A stretch of DNA of 64,000 bases from Streptomyces sp. NBC_00353 (GTDB taxonomy: Bacteria > Actinomycetota > Actinomycetes > Streptomycetales > Streptomycetaceae). The stretch covers positions 8,615,501-8,679,500 of the forward strand of contig NZ_CP107985.1 of assembly GCF_036108815.1 (NCBI RefSeq). Reading direction: 5' to 3'. The notes beneath the pieces are model-generated. The model worked only from the letters and a program-made list of their open reading frames with translations, did not search any database and had not been told where the DNA came from. Below, piece after piece: positions 1 through 7,852 of this stretch. A program made the translations under genes and the position numbers. Position 1 is the stretch's first letter; each line of letters begins with the position of its first letter.

Positions 1-1840
1 GGTGCGGATCGGCCAGATAGGCCTGCCGGGTGCGCTCGGGGTCGTTGACGTATCCGCGGCCGACGCAGACGCCGGAGAAGACGATCAGACCGGGGGCGCC
101 GAGCGGCACCGGGGTCAGGTGCTCGTCGACGACATACACGTGCACGTTGTTGACCGCGGGACCCAGCAGGATCCGGTCCCCGTCGGGCACGCGGTCCATG
201 ACCTCGTGGTTGGTGTCGTCCGAGGTCTCGGTCAGCCCATAGGCGTTGACCAGCTTGATCCCGGGCTGGGCGGCGAACCAGCGCTGCGCGAGCTCCTTCT
301 TCAGCGCCTCGCCGGTGACCGACACGCACCGCAGGTCCGGCAGCTCGCGGGGGTGCTGCTTCAGACAGGACACGACGACGTCCAGGTAGGAGGGTACGAC
401 CTGGAGGACGGCGACCCGGCCGTCAACGATCTTGTCGACGAACCGCTCGACGTCCAGGATCACCTCCTGCTCCACCAGCAGCGTCCGCCCGCCGACCAGC
501 AGCCCGGACACCAGTTGCCACAGCGAGATGTCGAAGCACTGGGGCGCGGTCTGGGCGACCACCTGTCCCTCGCCGATCCCCAGGTCGTCGATCTTGGCGT
601 AGAGGTGGTTCAGCATGCCCGCGTGCTCGCACATCGCGCCCTTGGGCTCTCCCGTGGAGCCGGAGGTGAAATAGATGTAGGCAAGCTGGTCCGGTGCGAC
701 GTGGAGGCCCAGATCGTCGTCGGCATGGTCCTCCTCGTAGGCTGCGCCGACGAAGAGCTTCTGGACCCCGGACAGCGAGCCGAGGGCCTGGTCGAGCGTG
801 GAGGTGCTGCCGGGATCGGTCAGCACGAGCCCGCATGCGGCACGGGAGAGCATGGTCGCGACGCGATCGGCCGGGAAATGCGGCTCGATGGGCAGGTACA
901 CGCCGCCGGCCTTGAAGACAGCGAGGACGGCGGCCATCCAGTCCAGGTTGCGCTCCGTCACCACCGCGACGACACCCTCGGGGCGCAGCCCCCGCGCCAG
1001 CAGGGCTCGTCCCACCCGGTTGGCGCGTGCGTTGAGTTCCCGATACGTCAGCTGCTGCTCCCCGTGCACCGCAGCGACGGCGTCCGGGTGAGCCGACACC
1101 CGCTGCTCGAACAGCTCGTGGAACCGGTGGTCCGGCAGCTCCCGGTGTGGACCGGCGAATTCTTCGAGCTGGAAGTGGAGTTCCTCGGCGGAGAGCAGGC
1201 TCTGCGGTCCGTGCTCGGCGTCCGGATCGGCGGCGATCAGCGCGAGCGCGGTGAGATGGTAACCGGCGATCCTGTCGGCGCAGTCCGCGTCGAGCGCATC
1301 GGTCCGATACCGCAGTCGCAGCACGAGATGGCCGCCGCGTTGCGAAAATCCCAACCGCAGCACGGTGTTACCGGCGACTTCGCCGCCCGAGCCGTGCGGA
1401 TCGAACACGGTCTCGACCGACGGTTCGGCCAGGCCCAGCTCGCGCCTGAGCTCATCGACCGGAAAGTCCTTGTGCAACAGCAGATCCGACGCTGCTCGAT
1501 GGGTGTCCAGCAGCAGCGCACGCCACGAGTCGGGGTCCGTCGTCAGCCGGCACGGCAGCGGCCGGCCGCCCTCCACGGTGACGTAACCGGTCGTGACCTC
1601 ACGCTCGCCGGACAGCGCGGCAAGTACCTTGGCGTGCGCTGCCAGCAGCACGGAGTCGACCGGCACCGCCAGGCCCTTGGCCAACCGGCCCAACGCCGCC
1701 ACGACGCCGTCCGGGATCGTCGCCTCGTGTTCGCCGACGCCCGTCACCGGATCGAGCGTCCACCGCGGTATTGCGGTGCATCCACCGGCGAGCAGCACAG
1801 CGCGCCAGTACTCCCGGTCGGCCTGCTCCTGCATTCCCAT
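1..1840 (-). CDS. NRPS adenylation protein with a half condensation domain (partial, runs off window start)
   Basis: 613 codons are visible; the 3' end lies outside the window. Residues 1-225 resemble only the C-terminal lobe of a condensation domain (YWR start, LLAAHAKVLAALSG segment) and lack the HHxxxDG catalytic lobe. From about residue 240 an adenylation domain follows: core A3 TSGSTGEPKG (392-401), A4 FDISLW (436-441), A5 NAYGLTE (532-538). It should activate an amino acid as aminoacyl-AMP and load a carrier protein. Aligned by eye to the GrsA Phe domain, the pocket reads D437 I438 W441 Q480 S507 T509 A533 D541 D542; two acidic residues at the pocket end could hold a cationic side chain (inference). 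The ATG at 1840 has GGAGAGG about 8 nt upstream; an in-frame ATG at 1858 is possible. It lies 62 bp after the carrier/membrane gene on the same strand, so the two are probably co-expressed and act together. Confidence 0.85.
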   Translation of the reverse strand, partial: MGMQEQADREYWRAVLLAGGCTAIPRWTLDPVTGVGEHEATIPDGVVAALGRLAKGLAVPVDSVLLAAHAKVLAALSGEREVTTGYVTVEGGRPLPCRLTTDPDSWRALLLDTHRAASDLLLHKDFPVDELRRELGLAEPSVETVFDPHGSGGEVAGNTVLRLGFSQRGGHLVLRLRYRTDALDADCADRIAGYHLTALALIAADPDAEHGPQSLLSAEELHFQLEEFAGPHRELPDHRFHELFEQRVSAHPDAVAAVHGEQQLTYRELNARANRVGRALLARGLRPEGVVAVVTERNLDWMAAVLAVFKAGGVYLPIEPHFPADRVATMLSRAACGLVLTDPGSTSTLDQALGSLSGVQKLFVGAAYEEDHADDDLGLHVAPDQLAYIYFTSGSTGEPKGAMCEHAGMLNHLYAKIDDLGIGEGQVVAQTAPQCFDISLWQLVSGLLVGGRTLLVEQEVILDVERFVDKIVDGRVAVLQVVPSYLDVVVSCLKQHPRELPDLRCVSVTGEALKKELAQRWFAAQPGIKLVNAYGLTETSDDTNHEVMDRVPDGDRILLGPAVNNVHVYVVDEHLTPVPLGAPGLIVFSGVCVGRGYVNDPERTRQAYLADPH

Positions 1841-1902
1841 CTGGTCGTCCCTCTCCATTCACCGTCGCCACCGTGCTGTTCGCGCCGACAAGGGCGGCGC
1901 TG

Positions 1903-4437
1903 CTACCTCTTCCCGGTCAGCGCCTCGGGCTGATACAGGGCATCTCGCATCTCCGTGGCGGGGTTTCCTCCCCAGCGGGCGTGCTGCGGGACTTCCTCGC
2001 CCTTCATGAGAAAGGAGTCGGGGGCGAGTACCGCGCCCTCGCCCATCGTCACGCCGTAGTGGACGTGGGCTCCCACACCGAGGGTGCAGCCGACGTCGAT
2101 GGTGCTGCGATCGGACTTGAAGGTGCCGTCCTCCTGCGAGTGGCACTGGATCTTGCTTCCGGCATTGAGCGTGCAGTCGCTCCCGATGGTGGTGAGCGTC
2201 CGCTCCGTCAAATAGCAGCCGTCATCGAAGACTCTGCTGCCGATCCGAACGCCCAGCATCCGCCAGATCACGTTCTTGAAAGGGGTGCCGTTGAAGACGT
2301 TGAGGTACGTGTCGGGCACCTTCCAGAGGCGCTCGTGCCACCAGAAGTAAGGCTCGTAGATGGAACACAACCGAGGTCGCAGCGAGCGGAATGCCGCGAT
2401 ACCGCGTTCCACCAGTACGAAGTAGACAGCGGTGAACCCGAGACTGGACACCAGGAACACAGCGATCAGCACATGTCCGTAGGAGTCGTACAGTTCGGCG
2501 TTCGCGAGGCCGAGCATCGTGAGCACGAAGAAGTGCAGCCACCGCACGAGCAGGAAGAAGACCATCGATCGGATGTTGTAGCGGTTCTTTGCGGCGAGGC
2601 TGCGGCGCAACTCGTCGCCGGTCCGAAGGTGGTCGAACCGGGAGTCGCGCTCGACCGACCGGGGAATCTCGAAGCACGGCGAGCCGAGCAGGCCCACACC
2701 CTCGCGCACCTCACCGTCGAGCGGAACCATCACCTTCGTCGCAAGGAGACAGTTCTCGCCCGTCCTGGCCCCCGAGGGATAGGCGATGTTGTTCCCGAGG
2801 AAGTTGTATGGCCCGATCGAGGCCCGGGACACCCGGAAGGACGTGCTCGAGAAGTCGGCGTTGACGATGGAGAGTCCGTCAGCGACCATCGTCCCGCTGC
2901 CGACAGAGCACAGATACGGGGTCTCGTGCTGGACTTCCGTGCCGAAGTTCGACCCGGTCTGCTCGACGCGGGACAAGTCGTATCCGAGGCCGCGCAAATA
3001 ATGGACGATGTAGGAGCTGTCACCGAGCAGCCACTTGAAGAACTTGATGTTGGTCATGCGCCCGATCGCCCGGTGAGCCGAGTAGTGAAACCCGTACAGC
3101 GGATAGACCTTGTCCGGCTTGACGACCAGGTTCAGCAGGCGCGGAACGGTGAACAATACGGCCAGGCCCACGACGACGAAGCCGAAGAACAACACCAGGG
3201 AAAGGATCAGCGCGTCGATGTAGAGATCTGTCGATGTGAACCCCACCGTGCCCGGGCCCAGCCGGTTGTGCAGCGCCGGAACCAGGGTCACCAGCATGTA
3301 CGCGCCTCCGACAGCCAGCGGCACGTAGAGGAAGAACAGCTGAAGCACGGTGACGAGGCCGAAGCCGGCCCGCCGCAGCGTGCTGCATTTGGCCGGCGCG
3401 ATCCTCAGGTAGTCGTGCTGCGTGAGCTGTGCCGGGGATCCGTGCCAGCGCTGACCGTCCGGGACCGCCTGACCGCTGTACAGCGTGGACGTGTGGCCGA
3501 GTTGAGCACCGTCGCCCATGGACGTGTCGATGTCGAGGACGGTCTTCTCGCCGATGAACACGTCCCGGCCAAGGGTGACGCGACCGGTCTGGATACGGCC
3601 GGCGTGCGCCCGGTAGCAGAGGAAGAACGAGTCCTTGCGGATCACCGTGCCGGAGCCGATCGTCAGCAGGTCGGGGCAGACCGGAACGCTGCGGGAGAGG
3701 ATCGTGACTCCCTTGCCGATCCGTGCGCCCAGGGCCCGCAGGTACAGCACGTACAGGGGATTGCCGACGAAGAAGATCATCGGGTTGGCGTGGATCAGCA
3801 CCTTGACGGTCCAGAAGCGCAGGTACGTCAGACCCCAGACCGGGAACTCGCGCGATGTCCACCGGCCGATGAGGAGCCATTTGGCCGCGATCGGGAAGGT
3901 GCACAGACCGACGAAGCCGACGCCGCCGAAGACGAGCGATCGCAGATAGATGTCGATCACATCCGAGCCGGCGGAGACCCATGCGTAGCCCAGGTCGGCC
4001 ACAAGTCCGGCGAGGAATGAATATCCCAGGAAGAGCAGGAACTGCAGTGTCCCGCAGAGGGCGTACTGCACTGTGCCGACCGGGGCCACCACCTCGGTCG
4101 GCGCCGGGGACGACGACTCGACAGGGATGGGCGCGGCTTCCGCGAGCCCCGTCGCCAGGCTGCGTATCGTCGGGTGCCGGTAGATGTCCTTCATCGACGC
4201 CGACGGAAGGTCCGCCCGCTTCCTGACCCGTGCGCAGAAATGCGCCATCACCAGGGAGTTGGCGCCGAGGTCATCGAAGAAGTGGCTGTCGACCGACACT
4301 CGTTCGACACACAGGACGTCAGCCAACACCTCGGAGAGCTCTCTCTCGATGCCGGTCTCCGGGGCGGTGTATCTGCACTCGTCGATCGCAGATTCATTCG
4401 GCCCGGGCGTCAGGACTTCGAGGGATTTCTCCTCCAT
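1903..4437 (-). CDS. Pls/PosA-type carrier-transmembrane-tandem-domain protein (peptide synthetase terminal half)
   Basis: 844 aa. Residues 25-100 are a peptidyl carrier protein with the phosphopantetheine serine in DDLGANS (S61). The rest alternates hydrophobic pairs (about 122-185, 365-435, 625-680) with three soluble blocks rich in left-handed beta-helix hexapeptide-like repeats (about 200-345, 440-610, 690-844). This T-TM-C1-TM-C2-TM-C3 order is the known plan of epsilon-poly-L-lysine synthetase (Pls) and the Pls/PosA family, in which one chain also carries the adenylation domain at its N terminus. Here that domain is absent and is supplied by the next gene. The inferred role is membrane-bound condensation of one amino acid, often basic in this family, into an oligomer or polymer. 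The ATG is preceded by AAGGAG 7 nt upstream. No immunity or export gene is visible in the window. Confidence 0.85.
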   Translation of the reverse strand: MEEKSLEVLTPGPNESAIDECRYTAPETGIERELSEVLADVLCVERVSVDSHFFDDLGANSLVMAHFCARVRKRADLPSASMKDIYRHPTIRSLATGLAEAAPIPVESSSPAPTEVVAPVGTVQYALCGTLQFLLFLGYSFLAGLVADLGYAWVSAGSDVIDIYLRSLVFGGVGFVGLCTFPIAAKWLLIGRWTSREFPVWGLTYLRFWTVKVLIHANPMIFFVGNPLYVLYLRALGARIGKGVTILSRSVPVCPDLLTIGSGTVIRKDSFFLCYRAHAGRIQTGRVTLGRDVFIGEKTVLDIDTSMGDGAQLGHTSTLYSGQAVPDGQRWHGSPAQLTQHDYLRIAPAKCSTLRRAGFGLVTVLQLFFLYVPLAVGGAYMLVTLVPALHNRLGPGTVGFTSTDLYIDALILSLVLFFGFVVVGLAVLFTVPRLLNLVVKPDKVYPLYGFHYSAHRAIGRMTNIKFFKWLLGDSSYIVHYLRGLGYDLSRVEQTGSNFGTEVQHETPYLCSVGSGTMVADGLSIVNADFSSTSFRVSRASIGPYNFLGNNIAYPSGARTGENCLLATKVMVPLDGEVREGVGLLGSPCFEIPRSVERDSRFDHLRTGDELRRSLAAKNRYNIRSMVFFLLVRWLHFFVLTMLGLANAELYDSYGHVLIAVFLVSSLGFTAVYFVLVERGIAAFRSLRPRLCSIYEPYFWWHERLWKVPDTYLNVFNGTPFKNVIWRMLGVRIGSRVFDDGCYLTERTLTTIGSDCTLNAGSKIQCHSQEDGTFKSDRSTIDVGCTLGVGAHVHYGVTMGEGAVLAPDSFLMKGEEVPQHARWGGNPATEMRDALYQPEALTGKR

Positions 4438-5030
4438 ACGGGCTCCTTGAGGAACTTTCGAGAGTCGTCGGCCATGACGGTCGGCGCCCTGTACTCGCGC
4501 TTTTCGATGGCCGGATCGAGTAGTCCGGAAGTCATGAGGCCGGGACGTGTTGTCCGGTTCAGAACCGTTGCCTCAGTCTCAGCTGATCACCGTCGGGCTG
4601 CCACTCGAACTCGATCACATCGGCGCGGCCGGAAGCTCTCGACGGCACCGGAGGGTCCTCGCTGCCGGACGCCTGGCGCCGGGAGCGCGGAGCGATCGCT
4701 GCCCGATTCACGCCTCATCCACGATCGCGCCCGGCGTGACGGCGATGAGCTGCGCACGGGTCTTGCCGTACTGCATGCGAGTGGCGTGTGCCTGACGGGG
4801 AGGTAGCTGTGCCGGGGGCGCCGCAGCCTTGAGACGGCAGAGCGACGCCCACACGCTCCTCAATGGTGGCGCGGTGACACACGCGGCCGAAACCAGCTCA
4901 TGTGACTCGATCCAGTGAGGTACGCCCATCCGGGGGTGACGACCTCGCGACCGCGGCACTCACCCGGATGCCCACCGCACCCACGACACGGCCACCGCCA
5001 TGCCGCGGTGCGCCGACTGCCGGGCGTGAC
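4438..5030. other. Intergenic stretch without a confident gene
   Basis: About 590 bp between two minus-strand genes. It must contain the promoter of the carrier/membrane synthetase gene. An 83-codon minus-strand reading frame (4708-4959) has no recognisable domain, and I see no strong terminator hairpin for pcaF-side or upstream transcription. It may hold a decayed gene. Confidence 0.4.
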
Positions 5031-6221
5031 TCAGCGCTCCAGGACCAGGGCCTGGCCCTGCCCGACACCGATGCACAGCGCGGCCAGACCCGTGCCCGAG
5101 CCCGCTTCGGCGAGCTGGTGGGCGACTGCTCCGGCGATGCGGGCGCCGGAGGCGCCGAGGGGATGTCCCAGGGCGATGGCTCCGCCCCTCGTGTTGAGGA
5201 CGTCGGGGTCGAGGTCGGGCAGTGCCGCGAGGCATCCCAGTGCCTGGGCGGCGTAGGCCTCGTTGAGCTCGACGGTGCGCAGGTCGCCGAAGTCGCGCCC
5301 GGCTTTCGTCAGGACCTTGCGGATGGCTTCGACCGGGCCGAGACCGAAGTACTGCGGCTCGATGCCGGTCACGGCGCCGGCCCTGATCCTGGCCAGCGGC
5401 TCACGACCGATCTCGGCCAGCCCGGCCTCGTCGGCCAGCAGCAGGGCTGCCGCGCCGTCGTTGAGGGGCGAGGCGTTGCCGGCCGTGACCGTACCGCCCT
5501 GACGGAAGACGGGCTTGAGGCGGGCCAGCGCCTCGAGGGACGTGTCGTCCCTGATCCCCTCGTCGCGGGGCAGGTCGACACCGTCGACGGGAACCACCTC
5601 GGTGTCGTAGGCACCGTCCTGCCACGCTCGCGAGGCCTTCTCGTGACTGGCGAGCGCGAAGACGTCCTGGGCCTCGCGGGTGATTCCGTACTTGTCGGCG
5701 ATCAGCTCGGCGCTCTCGCCGAGCGGGATGGTCCACTCCTCGGGCATGCGCGGGTTGACCATCCTCCAGCCCAGGGTGGTGGAGTACAGCTGCTGGTTCC
5801 CTGCCGGGAAGGCCCGTTCCGGTTTGGGCATCACCCACGGGGCGCGGCTCATGGACTCCACGCCGCCTGCCACCGCGATGGAGGCATCGCCGAGCGCCAC
5901 CGCACGGGCGGCCTGGATGACGGCCTCCATCCCCGAGCCGCACAGCCGGTTGACGGTGGCTCCGGGGACCGTGACGGGCAGGCCGGCCAGCAGTACCGCC
6001 ATGCGGGCGACATCGCGGTTCTCCTCCCCGGCGCCGTTGGAGTTTCCGAAGAGCACGTCGCCGATGAGGCCCGGGTCCAGGGCGGGGCTGCGGTCGAGCA
6101 GACGGCGCAGCACGCCGGCGGCGAGGTCGTCGGGGCGCACTGAGGACAGGGCCCCGCCATAGCGGCCGATCGGGGTACGGACGGCGTCGACGACGTAGAC
6201 GTCCCGCAGGTACTCGTTCAT
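5031..6221 (-). CDS. pcaF: 3-oxoadipyl-CoA thiolase (acetyl-CoA acyltransferase)
   Basis: 396 aa, full length for a degradative thiolase. Catalytic residues are visible: acyl-binding C94 in NRLCGSGMEA, H353 in GHPLGASGAR and general-base C383 in CIGVGQG. It would split 3-oxoadipyl-CoA with CoA into succinyl-CoA and acetyl-CoA, the last step of the 3-oxoadipate pathway. It is the last gene of the hydroxyquinol operon, 115 bp after pcaJ, and this context makes the PcaF assignment stronger than a generic fatty-acid thiolase. A GGAG-type Shine-Dalgarno lies just upstream of the ATG. Confidence 0.88.
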   Translation of the reverse strand: MNEYLRDVYVVDAVRTPIGRYGGALSSVRPDDLAAGVLRRLLDRSPALDPGLIGDVLFGNSNGAGEENRDVARMAVLLAGLPVTVPGATVNRLCGSGMEAVIQAARAVALGDASIAVAGGVESMSRAPWVMPKPERAFPAGNQQLYSTTLGWRMVNPRMPEEWTIPLGESAELIADKYGITREAQDVFALASHEKASRAWQDGAYDTEVVPVDGVDLPRDEGIRDDTSLEALARLKPVFRQGGTVTAGNASPLNDGAAALLLADEAGLAEIGREPLARIRAGAVTGIEPQYFGLGPVEAIRKVLTKAGRDFGDLRTVELNEAYAAQALGCLAALPDLDPDVLNTRGGAIALGHPLGASGARIAGAVAHQLAEAGSGTGLAALCIGVGQGQALVLER

Positions 6222-6336
6222 CGGGACTCCTTGCGGTGGAGAGGGAGAAACGGGGGTGGGTGATGCCGGCCCGCCGGTCCGGGGCGCTGTCCAGGAGACT
6301 CGGCCGGCGGGCGATCAGGGGGTGGGCCGACCGCAG

Positions 6337-6981
6337 TCAGCCGATGGTGTCGGGCACTCGTACGCGCGCGGCGGTACGGCTGACGACGTCGTCCACGCTG
6401 ACGCCGGGAGCCGTCTCGACGAGGACGAGACCGTCCTCGGTGACGTCCAGGACGCCGAGGTCGGTGATGATGCGGTCGACGCATGCCCTGCCGGTCAGGG
6501 GCAGGGTGCAGGCCTCGACGACCTTCGGGCTGCCGTCCTTGGCACAGTGGTCCATCACGACGACCACCCGCCGGGCGCCGTGGACGAGATCCATCGCACC
6601 GCCCATGCCCTTCACCATCTTGCCCGGGATCATCCAGTTGGCGAGGTCCCCGGCGGCGGAGACCTGCATGGCCCCCAGAATCGCGGCGTCGATGTGACCG
6701 CCTCGGATCATCCCGAAGGACAGCGACGAGTCGAAGAAGCTCGCGCCCGGCAGCACCGTGACCGTCTCCTTGCCCGCGTTGATGAGGTCCGGGTCCACGT
6801 CCGCGTCGGCCGGGTACGGGCCGACGCCGAGGATGCCGTTCTCCGACTGGAGCACCACATGCACCCCTTCGGCGATGTGCTCGGGCACCAGCGTGGGCAG
6901 TCCGATGCCGAGGTTGACGTAGTCACCGTCCTGGATTTCGGCCGCCGCGCGTGCGGCCATCTCGTCCCTGGTCCAAGCCAT
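6337..6981 (-). CDS. pcaJ: 3-oxoadipate CoA-transferase, subunit B
   Basis: 214 aa. The beta subunit of a class I CoA-transferase, with the catalytic glutamate in SENGILG (E47) and the early GLPTLVPEH segment. With subunit A it transfers CoA from succinyl-CoA to 3-oxoadipate. Its ATG shares one base with the pcaI stop (TGATG), so translation is coupled and equal amounts of both subunits are expected. Acetoacetate or generic 3-oxoacid CoA-transferases look alike; the flanking maleylacetate reductase and thiolase point to 3-oxoadipate. Confidence 0.87.
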   Translation of the reverse strand: MAWTRDEMAARAAAEIQDGDYVNLGIGLPTLVPEHIAEGVHVVLQSENGILGVGPYPADADVDPDLINAGKETVTVLPGASFFDSSLSFGMIRGGHIDAAILGAMQVSAAGDLANWMIPGKMVKGMGGAMDLVHGARRVVVVMDHCAKDGSPKVVEACTLPLTGRACVDRIITDLGVLDVTEDGLVLVETAPGVSVDDVVSRTAARVRVPDTIG

Positions 6982-7763
6982 CAGCGCCGCACCGTCCCTC
7001 GTGCCGGAGGCGCGGAAACAGTGCGCCGTTCGATCTGCTTGTCCGCGGCCTGCTCCGGCGTCAGTTCGACCACCCGCTGGACGAAGACGCCGGGGAGATG
7101 GATCTCGTCCGGGTCCAGCTCGCCGGGCTCGACCAGCTGCTCCACTTCGGCGACGGTGACGCGGCCGGCCATGGCGGCGAGCGGGTTGAAGTTGCGGGCC
7201 GAGCGGTGGAAGACGAGATTGCCGTGGCGGTCGCCCTTGGCGGCGCGGACGAGTGCGAAGTCGGTGGTGATGCCGTGCTCGAGCACGTGACGCCGGCCGT
7301 CGAACTCGCGTATTTCCTTGGGCGGCGAGGCGACTGCCACGCTGCCGTCGGGTGCGTAGCGCCAGGGCAGGCCGCCGTCGGCGACCTGGGTGCCGACCCC
7401 GGCGGGGGTGAAGAAGGCGGGGATGCCGCAGCCGCCGGCTCGCAGGCGCTCGGCGAGCGTGCCCTGCGGCGTCAGCTCGACCAGCAGCTCCCCCGAGAGG
7501 TACTGACGGGCGAACTCCTTGTTGTCGCCGACGTATGAGCCGGTGACACGGGCGATGCGACCCGCGGCGAGGAGGATGCCGAGGCCGCCGCCGTCCACGC
7601 CGCAGTTGTTGGACACCACGCTGAGCCCGCTCGCGCCGGTCGCGTACAGCGCCTGGACCAGCACATTGGGAACACCGCTGAGGCCGAAGCCGCCCACGGC
7701 CAACGACGCTCCGTCCATGACGTCGGCCAGCGCCTCCTCGGCGGTGGCAACCACCTTGTCCAT
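6981..7763 (-). CDS. pcaI: 3-oxoadipate CoA-transferase, subunit A
   Basis: 260 aa. Begins MDKVVATAEEAL and carries the glycine-rich VGGFGLSGVPN segment of the class I CoA-transferase alpha subunit. I chose the ATG at 7763; CGGAG lies 10 nt upstream. A GTG two codons earlier (7769) sits only 4 nt from the same site, so it is less likely. The same frame stays open far upstream, but that sequence is antisense-like shadow of the monooxygenase gene. It lies 89 bp after the monooxygenase gene and overlaps pcaJ by one base. Confidence 0.87.
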   Translation of the reverse strand: MDKVVATAEEALADVMDGASLAVGGFGLSGVPNVLVQALYATGASGLSVVSNNCGVDGGGLGILLAAGRIARVTGSYVGDNKEFARQYLSGELLVELTPQGTLAERLRAGGCGIPAFFTPAGVGTQVADGGLPWRYAPDGSVAVASPPKEIREFDGRRHVLEHGITTDFALVRAAKGDRHGNLVFHRSARNFNPLAAMAGRVTVAEVEQLVEPGELDPDEIHLPGVFVQRVVELTPEQAADKQIERRTVSAPPARGTVRR

Positions 7764-7852
7764 GTGCACTGCACTCCGTTCGGGTCCGGCAGACCGCCGG
7801 ACCGGCGTCAGCCTCGGTTCGTGTGATCCTGAGTGGGGCCTGTGCCGTGCCG

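Noticed and set aside
2..1933. 643-codon open frame on the plus strand
   Set aside because: It is antisense to the adenylation domain, whose NRPS core motifs are clear on the minus strand; the plus-strand translation has no domain and a His/Arg/Val-rich shadow composition.
1771..4020. 749-codon open frame on the plus strand
   Set aside because: Antisense shadow of the Pls-type membrane gene; composition is typical of GC-rich complementary frames.
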